A stretch of DNA of 64,000 nucleotides from JAGNLV01 sp964612145 (GTDB taxonomy: Bacteria; Zixibacteria; MSB-5A5; GN15; FEB-12), in the NCBI GenBank assembly GCA_964612145.1, contig CAZTBP010000004.1, forward strand, positions 133,579 through 197,578, read 5' to 3'. Within the stretch, counting starts at the first letter, position 1; each line of letters begins with the position of its first letter. Below, piece by piece: positions 35,687 through 44,793 of this stretch. Position numbers and translations under genes: made by a program. The notes under the pieces are model-generated. The model was not told where the DNA came from, did no database searches, and worked only from the letters and a program-made list of their open reading frames with translations.

Positions 35687-35691
35687 TGAAT

Positions 35692-37104
35692 TTATTTGTG
35701 CGAGGTAGGTTTGATCCCCAGCTTCTGCATACGCGCCCAGAGAGTGGAGCGATTCATGCCGAGCAGTTTGGCGGCACCGGAGGGTCCGGCCAGGACGCCA
35801 TCGGTGCGCTTCAGGGCTTCGAGGATGTGACGGCGTTCTATCTCCTGCAGGGAGGGAAAAGAGTCGTCGGAATTGTCGGCGGCCTGCAATCCCATAATGT
35901 GTTTCCGTTGGATCATCTGTTCGTTACACATTATTACAGCGCGTTCGATGATGTTGGCCAGTTCACGCACGTTGCCGGGCCAGTCATGGGCGGTGAGTCG
36001 TCGAATGCCGTCGGTGCTGATGCCTTTGATCGGTTTACCCATGCGGCGTGCGATAGCGCATACGAGATGATCGGCCAGCAGCGGGATATCGTCTTTTCGT
36101 TCCCGCAGGGGTGGAATGCTGATTGGAAATACGTTGAGGCGATAGTAGAGATCTGATCGAAAGTTGCCGGCGTCGACTTCCTTTTTCAAGTCACGGTTTG
36201 TTGCGGCAATGACGCGGACATCGGTTTGCAGGACATCGGTACCCCCAACTCGCTCGAACGTCCTTTCCTGAAGGACACGAAGGAGTCTTGTCTGGGCCTC
36301 GGTGGGGAGTTCGCCGACTTCATCGAGAAAGATCGTGCTCTTGTCGGCTATTTCGAATCGGCCGACTCTTCTTGCAGTGGCGCCAGTAAATGCGCCTTTT
36401 TCGTGTCCGAACAGTTCGCTCTCGATAAGGTTGGCCGGAAGGGCACCGCAGTTCACAGTGATCATTGTGCGTTCTTTGCGAGCGGACAGGTTGTGTATCG
36501 TTCGGGCCAGCAGTTCCTTGCCGGTACCGGTCTCGCCGTACAGCAGAACGGTCGAGTCGGTTTTGCAGACGGCATTGATTCCCGACAGAACTTCGTGGAT
36601 TGCTTTAGACTGACCGATAATCTGGGTCGATCCGGAAAGACTGCGCAGTTCCTCTTCGAGAGCGCGATTGCGGTCACGGAGTTGTTCGGCCTGTTTGCGG
36701 TCGGAGATATTGATGAAGACCGAGTGAACCCGGTCTACGGTGCCGTCGTCGTTGAACTGAGCGGCTACTGACAATTCTGCATCGATAATATCGCCGGATT
36801 TTGTTACCATCCGGACCTCGATATGCTTCATTTCGCCGGTTCTTTCCACCTCCGGGGTAACGACATTGATGACGTAATTGCGTGATTCTTCGGTGAGGAA
36901 GTCGACCGACGGTCGGCCCATCATTTCTTCGCGGGAGTAGCCGAGGGTGTTGACGTACGCTTCGTTCATATCGATGATCCGCCCCTGGCCGTCGACCGCT
37001 TTCATCATAACCGGGGTGAGATCATACAGGAGGCGATATCGTTGGGCGATGTTTCGCAGTTGGTTGAGATCCGAATTGGTCGGTTTTTCCGATTTGCCGG
37101 GCAC
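35692..37104 (-). CDS. Sigma-54 enhancer-binding activator with PAS sensor
   Basis: A 470-residue activator. A PAS domain with PAC-like end (about 22-140, VDRVHSVFINISDRKQAEQLRD) is followed by the AAA+ domain (about 160-400) and a Fis-type helix-turn-helix (about 430-468, SGAAKLLGMNRSTLWARMQKLGI). Walker A GETGTGKE and the GAFTGA loop near residue 235 are intact. No receiver domain. It stands upstream of palindromes, a sigma-54 promoter and the cupin operon on the same strand, so regulation of that operon is inferred. Confidence 0.92.
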   Translation of the reverse strand: MPGKSEKPTNSDLNQLRNIAQRYRLLYDLTPVMMKAVDGQGRIIDMNEAYVNTLGYSREEMMGRPSVDFLTEESRNYVINVVTPEVERTGEMKHIEVRMVTKSGDIIDAELSVAAQFNDDGTVDRVHSVFINISDRKQAEQLRDRNRALEEELRSLSGSTQIIGQSKAIHEVLSGINAVCKTDSTVLLYGETGTGKELLARTIHNLSARKERTMITVNCGALPANLIESELFGHEKGAFTGATARRVGRFEIADKSTIFLDEVGELPTEAQTRLLRVLQERTFERVGGTDVLQTDVRVIAATNRDLKKEVDAGNFRSDLYYRLNVFPISIPPLRERKDDIPLLADHLVCAIARRMGKPIKGISTDGIRRLTAHDWPGNVRELANIIERAVIMCNEQMIQRKHIMGLQAADNSDDSFPSLQEIERRHILEALKRTDGVLAGPSGAAKLLGMNRSTLWARMQKLGIKPTSHK

Positions 37105-37158
37105 AGTTCCTTTCCCTCGTTTGAAGTTTATCGTGGTGCACCGTTAATATACACACAA

Positions 37159-37188
37159 GGCCGATCCAGGCAAGTACCGGAATCGGCC
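37159..37188 (-). terminator. Weak hairpin after the large exported protein gene
   Basis: GGCCGAT (37159-37165) pairs with ATCGGCC (37182-37188). No strong T-tract follows, so termination is uncertain. Confidence 0.3.
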
Positions 37189-37211
37189 CCGATAATGTCA
37201 CAAGAGTGATT

Positions 37212-40200
37212 CTATTTCAGCAGCAGCATCTTGCGGATCCGGACGAAATTGTCCGCTTGGATTCGATACAGGTAAACGCCGGAGGCGACTCGTTCGCCGG
37301 AATCATCGGTGCTGTTCCAATCGATGGAGAATGTTCCGGCCGGCTGTTCCCGGTCGATCAGGGTGGCGACCCGTTGTCCGAGGATGTTGAATACGTCGAT
37401 TCTGACGTGGGTTCGAATCGGCAGGCTGTATTCGATTGAGGTTGTCGGGTTGAACGGATTCGGGTAATTCTGGCCGAGATCGAATTCGGTCGGGAGGGTC
37501 GGCTGATTTTCATCGTTAATCCCGACGGCTATATTGATGGTGAACGCGGCGTAGACACCTTCCTGGTCAATGGCCGCGGTGACTTCGTGCAGTTCAGCAT
37601 TCACCGCGCTGGGAATGAATGTCCACTGGGGGGCAGACTCGGTCCACCGGAAGATGCGGATTGTTTGTTCGGCTTTGGGATCAGACGCAGTATCAACGAG
37701 ACTGTGATCGTAGCGAATGGCCAGGAGATTGTTACCGGCAAGCGGACTTGATGGATAGAATGAGACCGAGTGGGCATCGCTGATCTGTCGTCCGGCGTCG
37801 GCCAGACCGTCGCGGAGAACTGGGTACGGTGATGTGATGATGATCGCGCTGTCAAAGGCGATGCTGTCGGTGTTAAGGTGCAGTTCAAACGCGCCGTCGA
37901 CACTGCTGAGATGGTGCCCACCGAGGTTGTCCGAAATAACAGCTATTGCGTAGGGCAGGTCAAAGGCAAAGGACTCGAGCGAGTCGTCGACGGCATTGAC
38001 TGTAAAGGTTCCTGTTTGTGGGAGATCACCGGACACTGTCGCGGAGTAGCGATTGCCCGAGATACCAAATGAAACGGATCCGTCAACGCCTGCGGTATCA
38101 GTTACTTCGAGGTCGGGAGCGGCAGGGAGTAGATTGAGAGCGTGCAGGTCGATCAGGCGACCGACCGGGTCAAGGCGACCGGTGACGACGAGTGGGTAGT
38201 CGCCGGCGATTGGAGAGATGCTCATATTGATAATCGAGTCCGCAAGGGCCTGTTCATTGGCGGTTGTTTTGAGGAGAGCCCGGGCGGTGGTTGAGTCCAC
38301 TCCGTAGTACCAGGTTTCAATTTCCGCTCGCTTGAAAGGAATGAAGGAACGCCCGGCTGCCACGACTCTGAAATCATAGTCATGACCGAGTAGGGCGCAT
38401 TGACCGCTGTCGGAAGTTCTTCCCCAGTTGAGTTCTCGGTCAGCGCCGCCGACTTCGACGGTCAGAACTACAGCGTTTGCTATTGGGGCGCCGCCGCCGT
38501 TTATGTAGACCCTGACCGGCGGAATGAGAGGATCGAATGTATTTTGGATATAGGTAGTCAAGGCGCCTACGTCGTAGTTCAATCCGGAGCCGTCATTCGG
38601 CCCGGAGAGGAATATTGCCCCGGAAGGCAGGTTTCGGTCCTCGGGTCTCAGAATAGGGGTCAGGACACTGTTTTCGCTGGTTATGCCGTCGACATAAGAT
38701 TTCAAATGGTCCCAGCAGGACTGGTTGGCGAGATCCCATTGTTCTGTGTTGCGACAGGCGGCATCGGTGTACATGCGGCTCGATGACATTTCCGAAGCGG
38801 TTGGCTCCCGGCTTTCATATTGACTCTGCATGAATCCATAATTGTGAAGGCCGCTGTTGCAGAGTCCTCCTGCGACAAACCGGTACTCATCGAGGAATCC
38901 AAACAGATAGTGCCCGAGTTCATGGGCGGTGGTGCGAAAGTTTACTGATTCTGACGGGCTGGGGTACAGTAATTTCGCACTCTCATTGCGCCCGGCGGTA
39001 TCGCTGCCGTACCAGACCGGGGGTACCCTGACCGTGGCCTCTTTGCCGGCCATCAAAGCGCCTATCGTGGTTGCCTGGGGCCACATCATGTGACTGGCAA
39101 ATACACGGACGTCACACATATCCCATCCAACCTTGGTGTCAGCAATTTCCACACTGTCCAGCCGCAGTTGGCCGTCGAAAACATCGTACAGATAATTATT
39201 CATTTTCTTCAGACCGTCTACCAGGGCGTCGACATACGAGGGATCGGCGTCCCATTCGATAGAGACGTAAAGGTTGTAGGCCAGAGTCGTGTGATCAACC
39301 TTGATGACTTTGCTTTGTCCGCTTTCCGGCATGCTTTCGTAGTAGACCGTTGTTGAATTGACGGAATCGATTTTGGCGTTATCAAGATAGATGCGGGCGA
39401 GAACCGGAAACGGTCCGGATTTAGACGCCATTATGGAATCTACCAGTTTTACGAATTTGATGCTGTCACCGGCAGCGACACCGGGAATCTCAGGAGGGAG
39501 ATAACCGAGGAAATCGGTGGTAACTGAATCAACGAAAGTTTCGGTAAGCACCGGCGGATCGAAGGCTACTTTGTAAAGAGCGAAGGTTTGGTTGGCGATC
39601 GGTATCTCGTTGCCGTCGACAAGCCGCACGCTGCTTGACCAACAGGGAGAGAATTCTGAGGTGTTGTCCTCATCAAAGGAGAGAAGAGTAAAGACCTGAC
39701 CGCCGGTCAGGGTTTCACCGCTGGCGGAAAAATCGAATTTGGCGATACCATCGGCATTGGTGTTGGCAAGTGACGTAAGCAGCGGCTCCTGGCCCTCGCC
39801 GTAGCCGGAGGCATCGCACGAGTCGCTTCGGTACAGTTCCACGATGTAGGTGTCGTCAGGATTGCCATGCAGGGTGCCATAAAGTTGACCGGACACAACA
39901 GAATCGATGGTGGGGTAGTTTAACAGGGTATTGGGACCGATGTCGGCATCGAGAGTGTCGTTGGGGTTGACGCCGAAAGGATCGAGATCTATGCCGAGAC
40001 CATCGTTGTTGTAGATATAGTTGCGGGCGATGAGGTTCCGGTCGCCGCTGCTGACGCGGACACCCGGTCCTTTGTTGAAGGCCACGATAACGCCTTCGTC
40101 GAAATTGACCTGGTCGCCGATGCGGTTGCCGGAGGAGTTGGAGATCAATAGACCTCCGGCGGCATTGCCCCGATCGGCTGTACCCGTTGCGTCAGTTCCG

Positions 40201-41831
40201 AGAGCCGATGATTCGATTCTATTGCTGTCATTGGCGGACATGACCAGTCCATAATCGGGGAACTTGTTCAGTAGGAGGCCATAGAGTTCCGTGTTTCCGG
40301 CTGTGAGATTGAGTCCGCTGCCGGCACCGAGCAGTTCGCCGCTGATTTCGACACGGTGGGAATTGGGCTGGGTAGTGGCGTCTATCACGGCTTCTTCGGT
40401 GACACCGGGAAGGCCCGTCACGGGTTTGATCGAGGGACTGCCGGTGGGAATATCAAAGGTTACGGTGTCGCGGCCGGCCAGAGCGTTGATTTCCTGGAGG
40501 GCGGCGCGCATGGTACATTCATCGAAACCGAGTTCGTTCCGCTGGCCGGTGTAGCAGTCACCGTCGCCGGGCACGAGATCGTCATCGTCATCTTCGGAGT
40601 TCACGACAAGATCTCCCTGGATGGGGGCATAGATCGCAAGCCGTTTTGTAGTACCTACAACAGCCCGGCCGAGGATCACGCCGTTGTCGTTGATGTCATA
40701 GAGGAGGGCCGTGTTGCCGATGTTCTGGGAGCCGAATTCGTCTTTCCAGACGGATTCCGCGAGTAAGTCATTTATGAGATAGGTGGAGTCGTCGACGGGA
40801 TCATAGACGAGGCCGGCCTGAGCGGAGAAGCTGGGGGTGTAGAACCCAACGACCTGACCCCAGCTGTTGATAGAGACAGCTTTGCTGCCCTGGGCATCGC
40901 TGCCGGCGAAGTGGCCGCCGTGGATGTTCGTCAGCGTCTGGCTGGCGATGTCGAAAATGAAGGCGTGCCTGGTTTCGATCCCGTTGACGTTTATACGGGC
41001 GCTGCCGACAACCAGGCCGGAGTCATTAATATCCCAGACTTCGCATTCGGTGCTTCCGGTGAGGGGTGGCTGCGAGGTAAACGGAATGATTTCTTTGAGC
41101 ACCCCGCCGTCGCTGTAAAAGCCTTTGCGTGTATTAAGGTTGGCGGAGTCGGTCGTTTTGAATATACCGGCGATCTGTCCAGCATTGTTGATATACACTT
41201 GTTCGTATTGGATGGAGTCTTCGTGGTAGCCGTTCACACCGGGATACTCGGTCGGGATGCCATTGCTCCATACGACCGCGCGGTACTGTAGTACGTCGTT
41301 TTCGAATTTGGAAGACCATCCCGAGACGTCACCGCTCTCATTGATGTCATAGGCCCAGGCGTAGCCGCAGGTGGGCAGGTTGGCAAAGAACGGGTTGTTG
41401 TAATGGGCCTTCTCCAGCGGTTGCAATTCGGTCACTACGCGGTTGACGGTGACGAAGGCGTGCTGGTGAAAGCGATCGTCGGTGTAGGACAGCATGCCGG
41501 CCATTTCACCATGTTCATTGTGTTTGTGGCCGCGATTGACAAAATCAAAAACGGTTGAGTCCCAGCTGTACGGGGTGGCGAAGCCGTTATCCCACAGGCG
41601 GCTGAATTGCCCCGGATCGCCGCTGCTGCCGGAGGTGAACACCTGGTAGGAGTTGTTCATGTGTGAAAACCAGGATCCGCTGCCCTGATCGTAATAGAGC
41701 GTGTCGCCATCGAGAAGGCGATAGCCGAGATAATCGGGAAGTTGAGCTCTGGCGGACGAGGCAACGAGACACGCCGAAAGTACGGCAACAACGGCAAAGG
41801 CAAGTGTGGCCCTGCACATAGATATCTCCAA
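37212..41831 (-). CDS. Large exported multidomain protein: HAF repeats, CSLREA-like, metallopeptidase-like and C-terminal sorting domain
   Basis: A 1539-residue secreted or surface protein. A signal peptide (1-30, ending SSARA) is followed by HAF-type repeats (about 60-400, e.g. ITxFYSDGG, VWDINDSGLVVGSAR). Near 430 comes a CSLREA-type motif (DECTMRAALQEINAL) and then a right-handed beta-helix region (about 450-640). A zinc-peptidase-like HELGHYLFGFLDEY (HExxH near 969) lies in the middle; the third ligand is not located. The C-terminus (from about 1440) is the FlgD-like/Por-type sorting domain with NYPNPFNPTTSIEYSLP and ends RKMLLLK. Domain mixing of this kind is common in FCB phyla. Function may be peptidase or adhesin; substrate unknown. 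Confidence 0.85.
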   Translation of the reverse strand: MEISMCRATLAFAVVAVLSACLVASSARAQLPDYLGYRLLDGDTLYYDQGSGSWFSHMNNSYQVFTSGSSGDPGQFSRLWDNGFATPYSWDSTVFDFVNRGHKHNEHGEMAGMLSYTDDRFHQHAFVTVNRVVTELQPLEKAHYNNPFFANLPTCGYAWAYDINESGDVSGWSSKFENDVLQYRAVVWSNGIPTEYPGVNGYHEDSIQYEQVYINNAGQIAGIFKTTDSANLNTRKGFYSDGGVLKEIIPFTSQPPLTGSTECEVWDINDSGLVVGSARINVNGIETRHAFIFDIASQTLTNIHGGHFAGSDAQGSKAVSINSWGQVVGFYTPSFSAQAGLVYDPVDDSTYLINDLLAESVWKDEFGSQNIGNTALLYDINDNGVILGRAVVGTTKRLAIYAPIQGDLVVNSEDDDDDLVPGDGDCYTGQRNELGFDECTMRAALQEINALAGRDTVTFDIPTGSPSIKPVTGLPGVTEEAVIDATTQPNSHRVEISGELLGAGSGLNLTAGNTELYGLLLNKFPDYGLVMSANDSNRIESSALGTDATGTADRGNAAGGLLISNSSGNRIGDQVNFDEGVIVAFNKGPGVRVSSGDRNLIARNYIYNNDGLGIDLDPFGVNPNDTLDADIGPNTLLNYPTIDSVVSGQLYGTLHGNPDDTYIVELYRSDSCDASGYGEGQEPLLTSLANTNADGIAKFDFSASGETLTGGQVFTLLSFDEDNTSEFSPCWSSSVRLVDGNEIPIANQTFALYKVAFDPPVLTETFVDSVTTDFLGYLPPEIPGVAAGDSIKFVKLVDSIMASKSGPFPVLARIYLDNAKIDSVNSTTVYYESMPESGQSKVIKVDHTTLAYNLYVSIEWDADPSYVDALVDGLKKMNNYLYDVFDGQLRLDSVEIADTKVGWDMCDVRVFASHMMWPQATTIGALMAGKEATVRVPPVWYGSDTAGRNESAKLLYPSPSESVNFRTTAHELGHYLFGFLDEYRFVAGGLCNSGLHNYGFMQSQYESREPTASEMSSSRMYTDAACRNTEQWDLANQSCWDHLKSYVDGITSENSVLTPILRPEDRNLPSGAIFLSGPNDGSGLNYDVGALTTYIQNTFDPLIPPVRVYINGGGAPIANAVVLTVEVGGADRELNWGRTSDSGQCALLGHDYDFRVVAAGRSFIPFKRAEIETWYYGVDSTTARALLKTTANEQALADSIINMSISPIAGDYPLVVTGRLDPVGRLIDLHALNLLPAAPDLEVTDTAGVDGSVSFGISGNRYSATVSGDLPQTGTFTVNAVDDSLESFAFDLPYAIAVISDNLGGHHLSSVDGAFELHLNTDSIAFDSAIIITSPYPVLRDGLADAGRQISDAHSVSFYPSSPLAGNNLLAIRYDHSLVDTASDPKAEQTIRIFRWTESAPQWTFIPSAVNAELHEVTAAIDQEGVYAAFTINIAVGINDENQPTLPTEFDLGQNYPNPFNPTTSIEYSLPIRTHVRIDVFNILGQRVATLIDREQPAGTFSIDWNSTDDSGERVASGVYLYRIQADNFVRIRKMLLLK

Positions 41832-41869
41832 AAGAAGAAGTTGGGAAGCTGTAACTGGCTGTCCCCGTT

Positions 41870-41899
41870 AGTATAAACTCGACTATATCGCTCGGTCAA
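41870..41899 (-). promoter_or_regulatory. Sigma-70 promoter of the large exported protein gene
   Basis: On the minus strand TTGACC (41899-41894) and TATACT (41875-41870) are 18 bp apart. A start near 41863 leaves a 30-nt leader. Confidence 0.55.
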
Positions 41900-41980
41900 G
41901 GCGATTTTAGATTACTTGAAGGAGTTTTTTTGTCACGGAAAACAGGTGCTTTGCTTTATGAATGAAACGGCAATCGTGGA

Positions 41981-42535
41981 TTAACGTCTCAGTGGTGTGC
42001 TTGCCACCAGCCGGTGCCAGATCATGTGGTGAGCGTTTTCGTCCCAGTAATCAGTGAGGATGACCGTGGGATGACCGATCAGGTGAATCCAGAATTTCTG
42101 TGAAATCGTATACCCGCAGTCCAGGCAGAAAGCGTGAAAGCCCCGGTCTTTCACGATCTTCAGGATGCTTGTGAACAGCGATTTGCCTACCCTTTGGCCC
42201 TGATATTTCGGATGGACATACATGCATTTAATCGCCAGAGCCATGGTCAAGTCAGTCTTGAGGTGGCTCGTTATCAGTCTGTTGGGCGAACCGCAGGCCA
42301 CGGTGCCGACGATACGATCACTTATTTCGGCCACGAGAAAATGTTCATCGTGGCCTTCGCTGTCGAAATCGCGTTGAAGCGTCTGCCTTAGTCCCGTGAT
42401 TTCGTCGATGATATCATCAGTGTGAGATTTGTCGATTCCCTCCCGTGCAAAGATGTCTTTCACGGAGATGTCGAACAAATCGTGAATCTCAGGTATGTCA
42501 GACACTCCCGGCCGGTTAACTGAGATTTTCACCAT
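41981..42535 (-). CDS. GNAT-family N-acetyltransferase
   Basis: A 184-residue acyltransferase with the GNAT motif A segment CMYVHPKYQGQRVGKSLFTSILKIVKD (the QGQRVGK acetyl-CoA loop) and motif B-like YTISQKFWIHLIG. Substrate unknown. It starts 12 bases after the stop of the YejM-like gene, so the two are probably co-transcribed; there is no good Shine-Dalgarno, which supports coupling. Confidence 0.85.
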   Translation of the reverse strand: MVKISVNRPGVSDIPEIHDLFDISVKDIFAREGIDKSHTDDIIDEITGLRQTLQRDFDSEGHDEHFLVAEISDRIVGTVACGSPNRLITSHLKTDLTMALAIKCMYVHPKYQGQRVGKSLFTSILKIVKDRGFHAFCLDCGYTISQKFWIHLIGHPTVILTDYWDENAHHMIWHRLVASTPLRR

Positions 42536-42547
42536 GTGAGAAGCTGA

Positions 42548-44452
42548 TCATTTGCCGGTCGTGGCGATGAGATTTTTATCGCGTGTTTTGGTAATCTCGG
42601 ATGGTCCGGAGAAGCGACTGATTTCCTCAAGCAGCTGTGAGAGGAGCTTCGGGTTGGGAGGTGAGGCCGACTCCGTGATATTGTCCAACTTGTATCGTTT
42701 TGTATAGACCGGGAAGATTTCATACACGTTGTCCTCGATGATAAAGGCATGGTTGACGTAGCTGCCGATAACGTATGGTCGCGGGCCGGCGGTGGAGTCG
42801 TACAGGTGTCGACCGTTGGCATAGCTATTGACCGGAGATTGGCAGCCGTAGACATCGCGCAGGAGAGTGGGAACGAGATCGACATGGGAGGAGCGGTGAG
42901 TAAACTCGCGGGGTTCCTTGCCGGGCCAGTACAGAATAAACGGCACCTGGGTCTGGTACCTTGTGAAGTTGGTTCCATGGCTCCAGTAATTATCGTGGTC
43001 ATCATCGAACTGCTCGCCGTGGTCGGTGGTGATAATGACAATGGTCTCGTTCAGAGTTCCGAGGGAGCGCAGGTGTTCGATGACAGATCCGATCAGGGAG
43101 TCGACATAGTGGGTGGCGTTGTAGTAGTCGTTCAGATATGGTGTCGGGTCAGAGCCGGGCCCGATTCCGAATACATCCAGTTCGCCGACAGGTTCAAAGA
43201 GTCTGTGTGATTCGGGGTAGCTGTAAGGCAAGTGGTTGGCTTTGTAAAATGCCATACCGAGGTAGGGTCTATCTTCGCGAGTACAACTGTCGATGAAGCC
43301 GATAAGCTGTTCGGTCATGCAGGCATCGCGTTCGACAGACCCGTATCCTTCGAAATCTTCGTGGACGGTAACTCCGCGGAAGATGGCGTCTTTGACCTTG
43401 TGGCGCTCGAAGTTGGAACGAGCGTAGATCCCGAATTCGTAGCCCAGTTTTTTTAGTCGATCAATCAGAAGCGGATTGTCAATGACGGCGTTGTTGGCCT
43501 TGACGGCTTCCCAGTAGGAGGCGTGCAGGCCGTAGAAGAGACCGAAAATACCACAGGTGGTTTGGTTGCCGGAGCTGAGGTGGTTGGTGAAGATCGAAGA
43601 TTTCTGCGCGAGTTCATATGTTCGGGGTGTGATTTTTTCGGTCAGGGCATCATAGCGCCAGCTTTCGAACAGCAGGATCAGGATATTTGGTTTCGCGGCG
43701 CCGCCGGTCGTGTCCCAGGTAATGTCGGTCAGCGGGTAGGTGAGGGTCCGGGAGGCGTCGCCAGCCAGGGCGTTGCGGGACTGCTGATTAGCACCGGGTA
43801 CGAAGTTTTCGTATTGATCGGCCCGGCTGTGCGACGTGATGGGGATATACAGCGGGAAGTACGGTGTCAGGGCGGTCACCCGGGTGTCGCTGTTTTCGTA
43901 GGCAACAACATGGATGATCTGGCTTGTGGAAAACGCAACGACGGCAAAAAGTGCAAGCGCCGCTCCGAAGTGGCGGAGGCGTTCGCGTTTTTTCGCCAAT
44001 TTATACAGGCCAATTTGGAGGGCGACGAAGATCAAAAAGGCCGCGGTGATGTAAACGAACGTCCGAGGTGGAAGTCCGAAGCCGGCTAGGTCGTTGAGAA
44101 TCCATTCCAGCCAGAACAGGTCGATGTGCACCCGGGCGATGCGATAGGTCAGGCTGTCGATGAAGAGATAGAAGATAAAGAGCGTTATGGCTGACGTGCC
44201 GATTATTCTCGCTGCCGGTTTAACGGGGGCCAGGAGCAATGACAGAAGCAGTCCCAACAAGAGCATCGGCAGGATGTAGTAGCCGATGATTACTCCGAGA
44301 AAGTACACGAACCCCAGGGCGGTCCAGTTGATGAATCTGGCGTTTATAAAAAAGATGCCGACAACCACCGGAATGTTCAGGGCGATAAGAATCGCAAAAA
44401 AGCGAAATAAAGAGGCAAAGCCTTTGAAAAGGTGGGCCAGGTTTTCTTTCAT
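42548..44452 (-). CDS. YejM/PbgA-like membrane protein with arylsulfatase-type periplasmic domain
   Basis: A 634-residue inner-membrane protein. Five hydrophobic helices fill residues 1-185, followed by a large periplasmic alkaline-phosphatase-superfamily domain (about 255-580) with PNILILLFESWRYDAL and TTDHGEQFDDD. YejM/PbgA of enteric bacteria has this layout and tunes LpxC and lipid A synthesis; the same role here is inferred. Residues corresponding to the metal site are partly present, so the catalytic state is uncertain. It supports a diderm cell with lipopolysaccharide. Confidence 0.85.
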   Translation of the reverse strand: MKENLAHLFKGFASLFRFFAILIALNIPVVVGIFFINARFINWTALGFVYFLGVIIGYYILPMLLLGLLLSLLLAPVKPAARIIGTSAITLFIFYLFIDSLTYRIARVHIDLFWLEWILNDLAGFGLPPRTFVYITAAFLIFVALQIGLYKLAKKRERLRHFGAALALFAVVAFSTSQIIHVVAYENSDTRVTALTPYFPLYIPITSHSRADQYENFVPGANQQSRNALAGDASRTLTYPLTDITWDTTGGAAKPNILILLFESWRYDALTEKITPRTYELAQKSSIFTNHLSSGNQTTCGIFGLFYGLHASYWEAVKANNAVIDNPLLIDRLKKLGYEFGIYARSNFERHKVKDAIFRGVTVHEDFEGYGSVERDACMTEQLIGFIDSCTREDRPYLGMAFYKANHLPYSYPESHRLFEPVGELDVFGIGPGSDPTPYLNDYYNATHYVDSLIGSVIEHLRSLGTLNETIVIITTDHGEQFDDDHDNYWSHGTNFTRYQTQVPFILYWPGKEPREFTHRSSHVDLVPTLLRDVYGCQSPVNSYANGRHLYDSTAGPRPYVIGSYVNHAFIIEDNVYEIFPVYTKRYKLDNITESASPPNPKLLSQLLEEISRFSGPSEITKTRDKNLIATTGK

Positions 44453-44793
44453 AACTCAGGATCAGGTTTCCTTAGCTTTACGCCGGCAACAAAGGCTGCC
44501 GGTCTGTTTATCCTCATTAATACAATTGTTAACGGATGAGGAAGCCGCAAGTTCATTTATTGGCTGCGTATGAGCAGATTATGGTGGGCCGATGGAGCGA
44601 GCAAGGTTGATCGGGACGGTAGACGATGCTCTCGGCATGGGCGGGTTATTGAAAGTGCGCCTGTAGTCGGATCATAGCAGGGGATTTGCAAAGTGGGCGG
44701 AAGTTGAACTTCCGTTCGTTTTTTTATTTTGAGTACTGCCCGAAAGGGCAGAAGTAGTTTACTTCGACGGCTCCAAAGCTTACGGCCAGAGTG
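44453..44793. other. Intergenic region without gene
   Basis: No credible coding frame. A 6-bp GC hairpin with GAAA loop (44736-44751) lies before the MFS gene's stop but has no T-tract on its downstream side, so I do not call it a terminator. Another small hairpin (44483-44488 with 44497-44502) lies in the leader of the YejM-like gene. Confidence 0.6.

Noticed and set aside
44736..44751. CTGCCC-GAAA-GGGCAG hairpin as terminator
   Set aside because: T-rich sequence lies on the wrong side for either gene.
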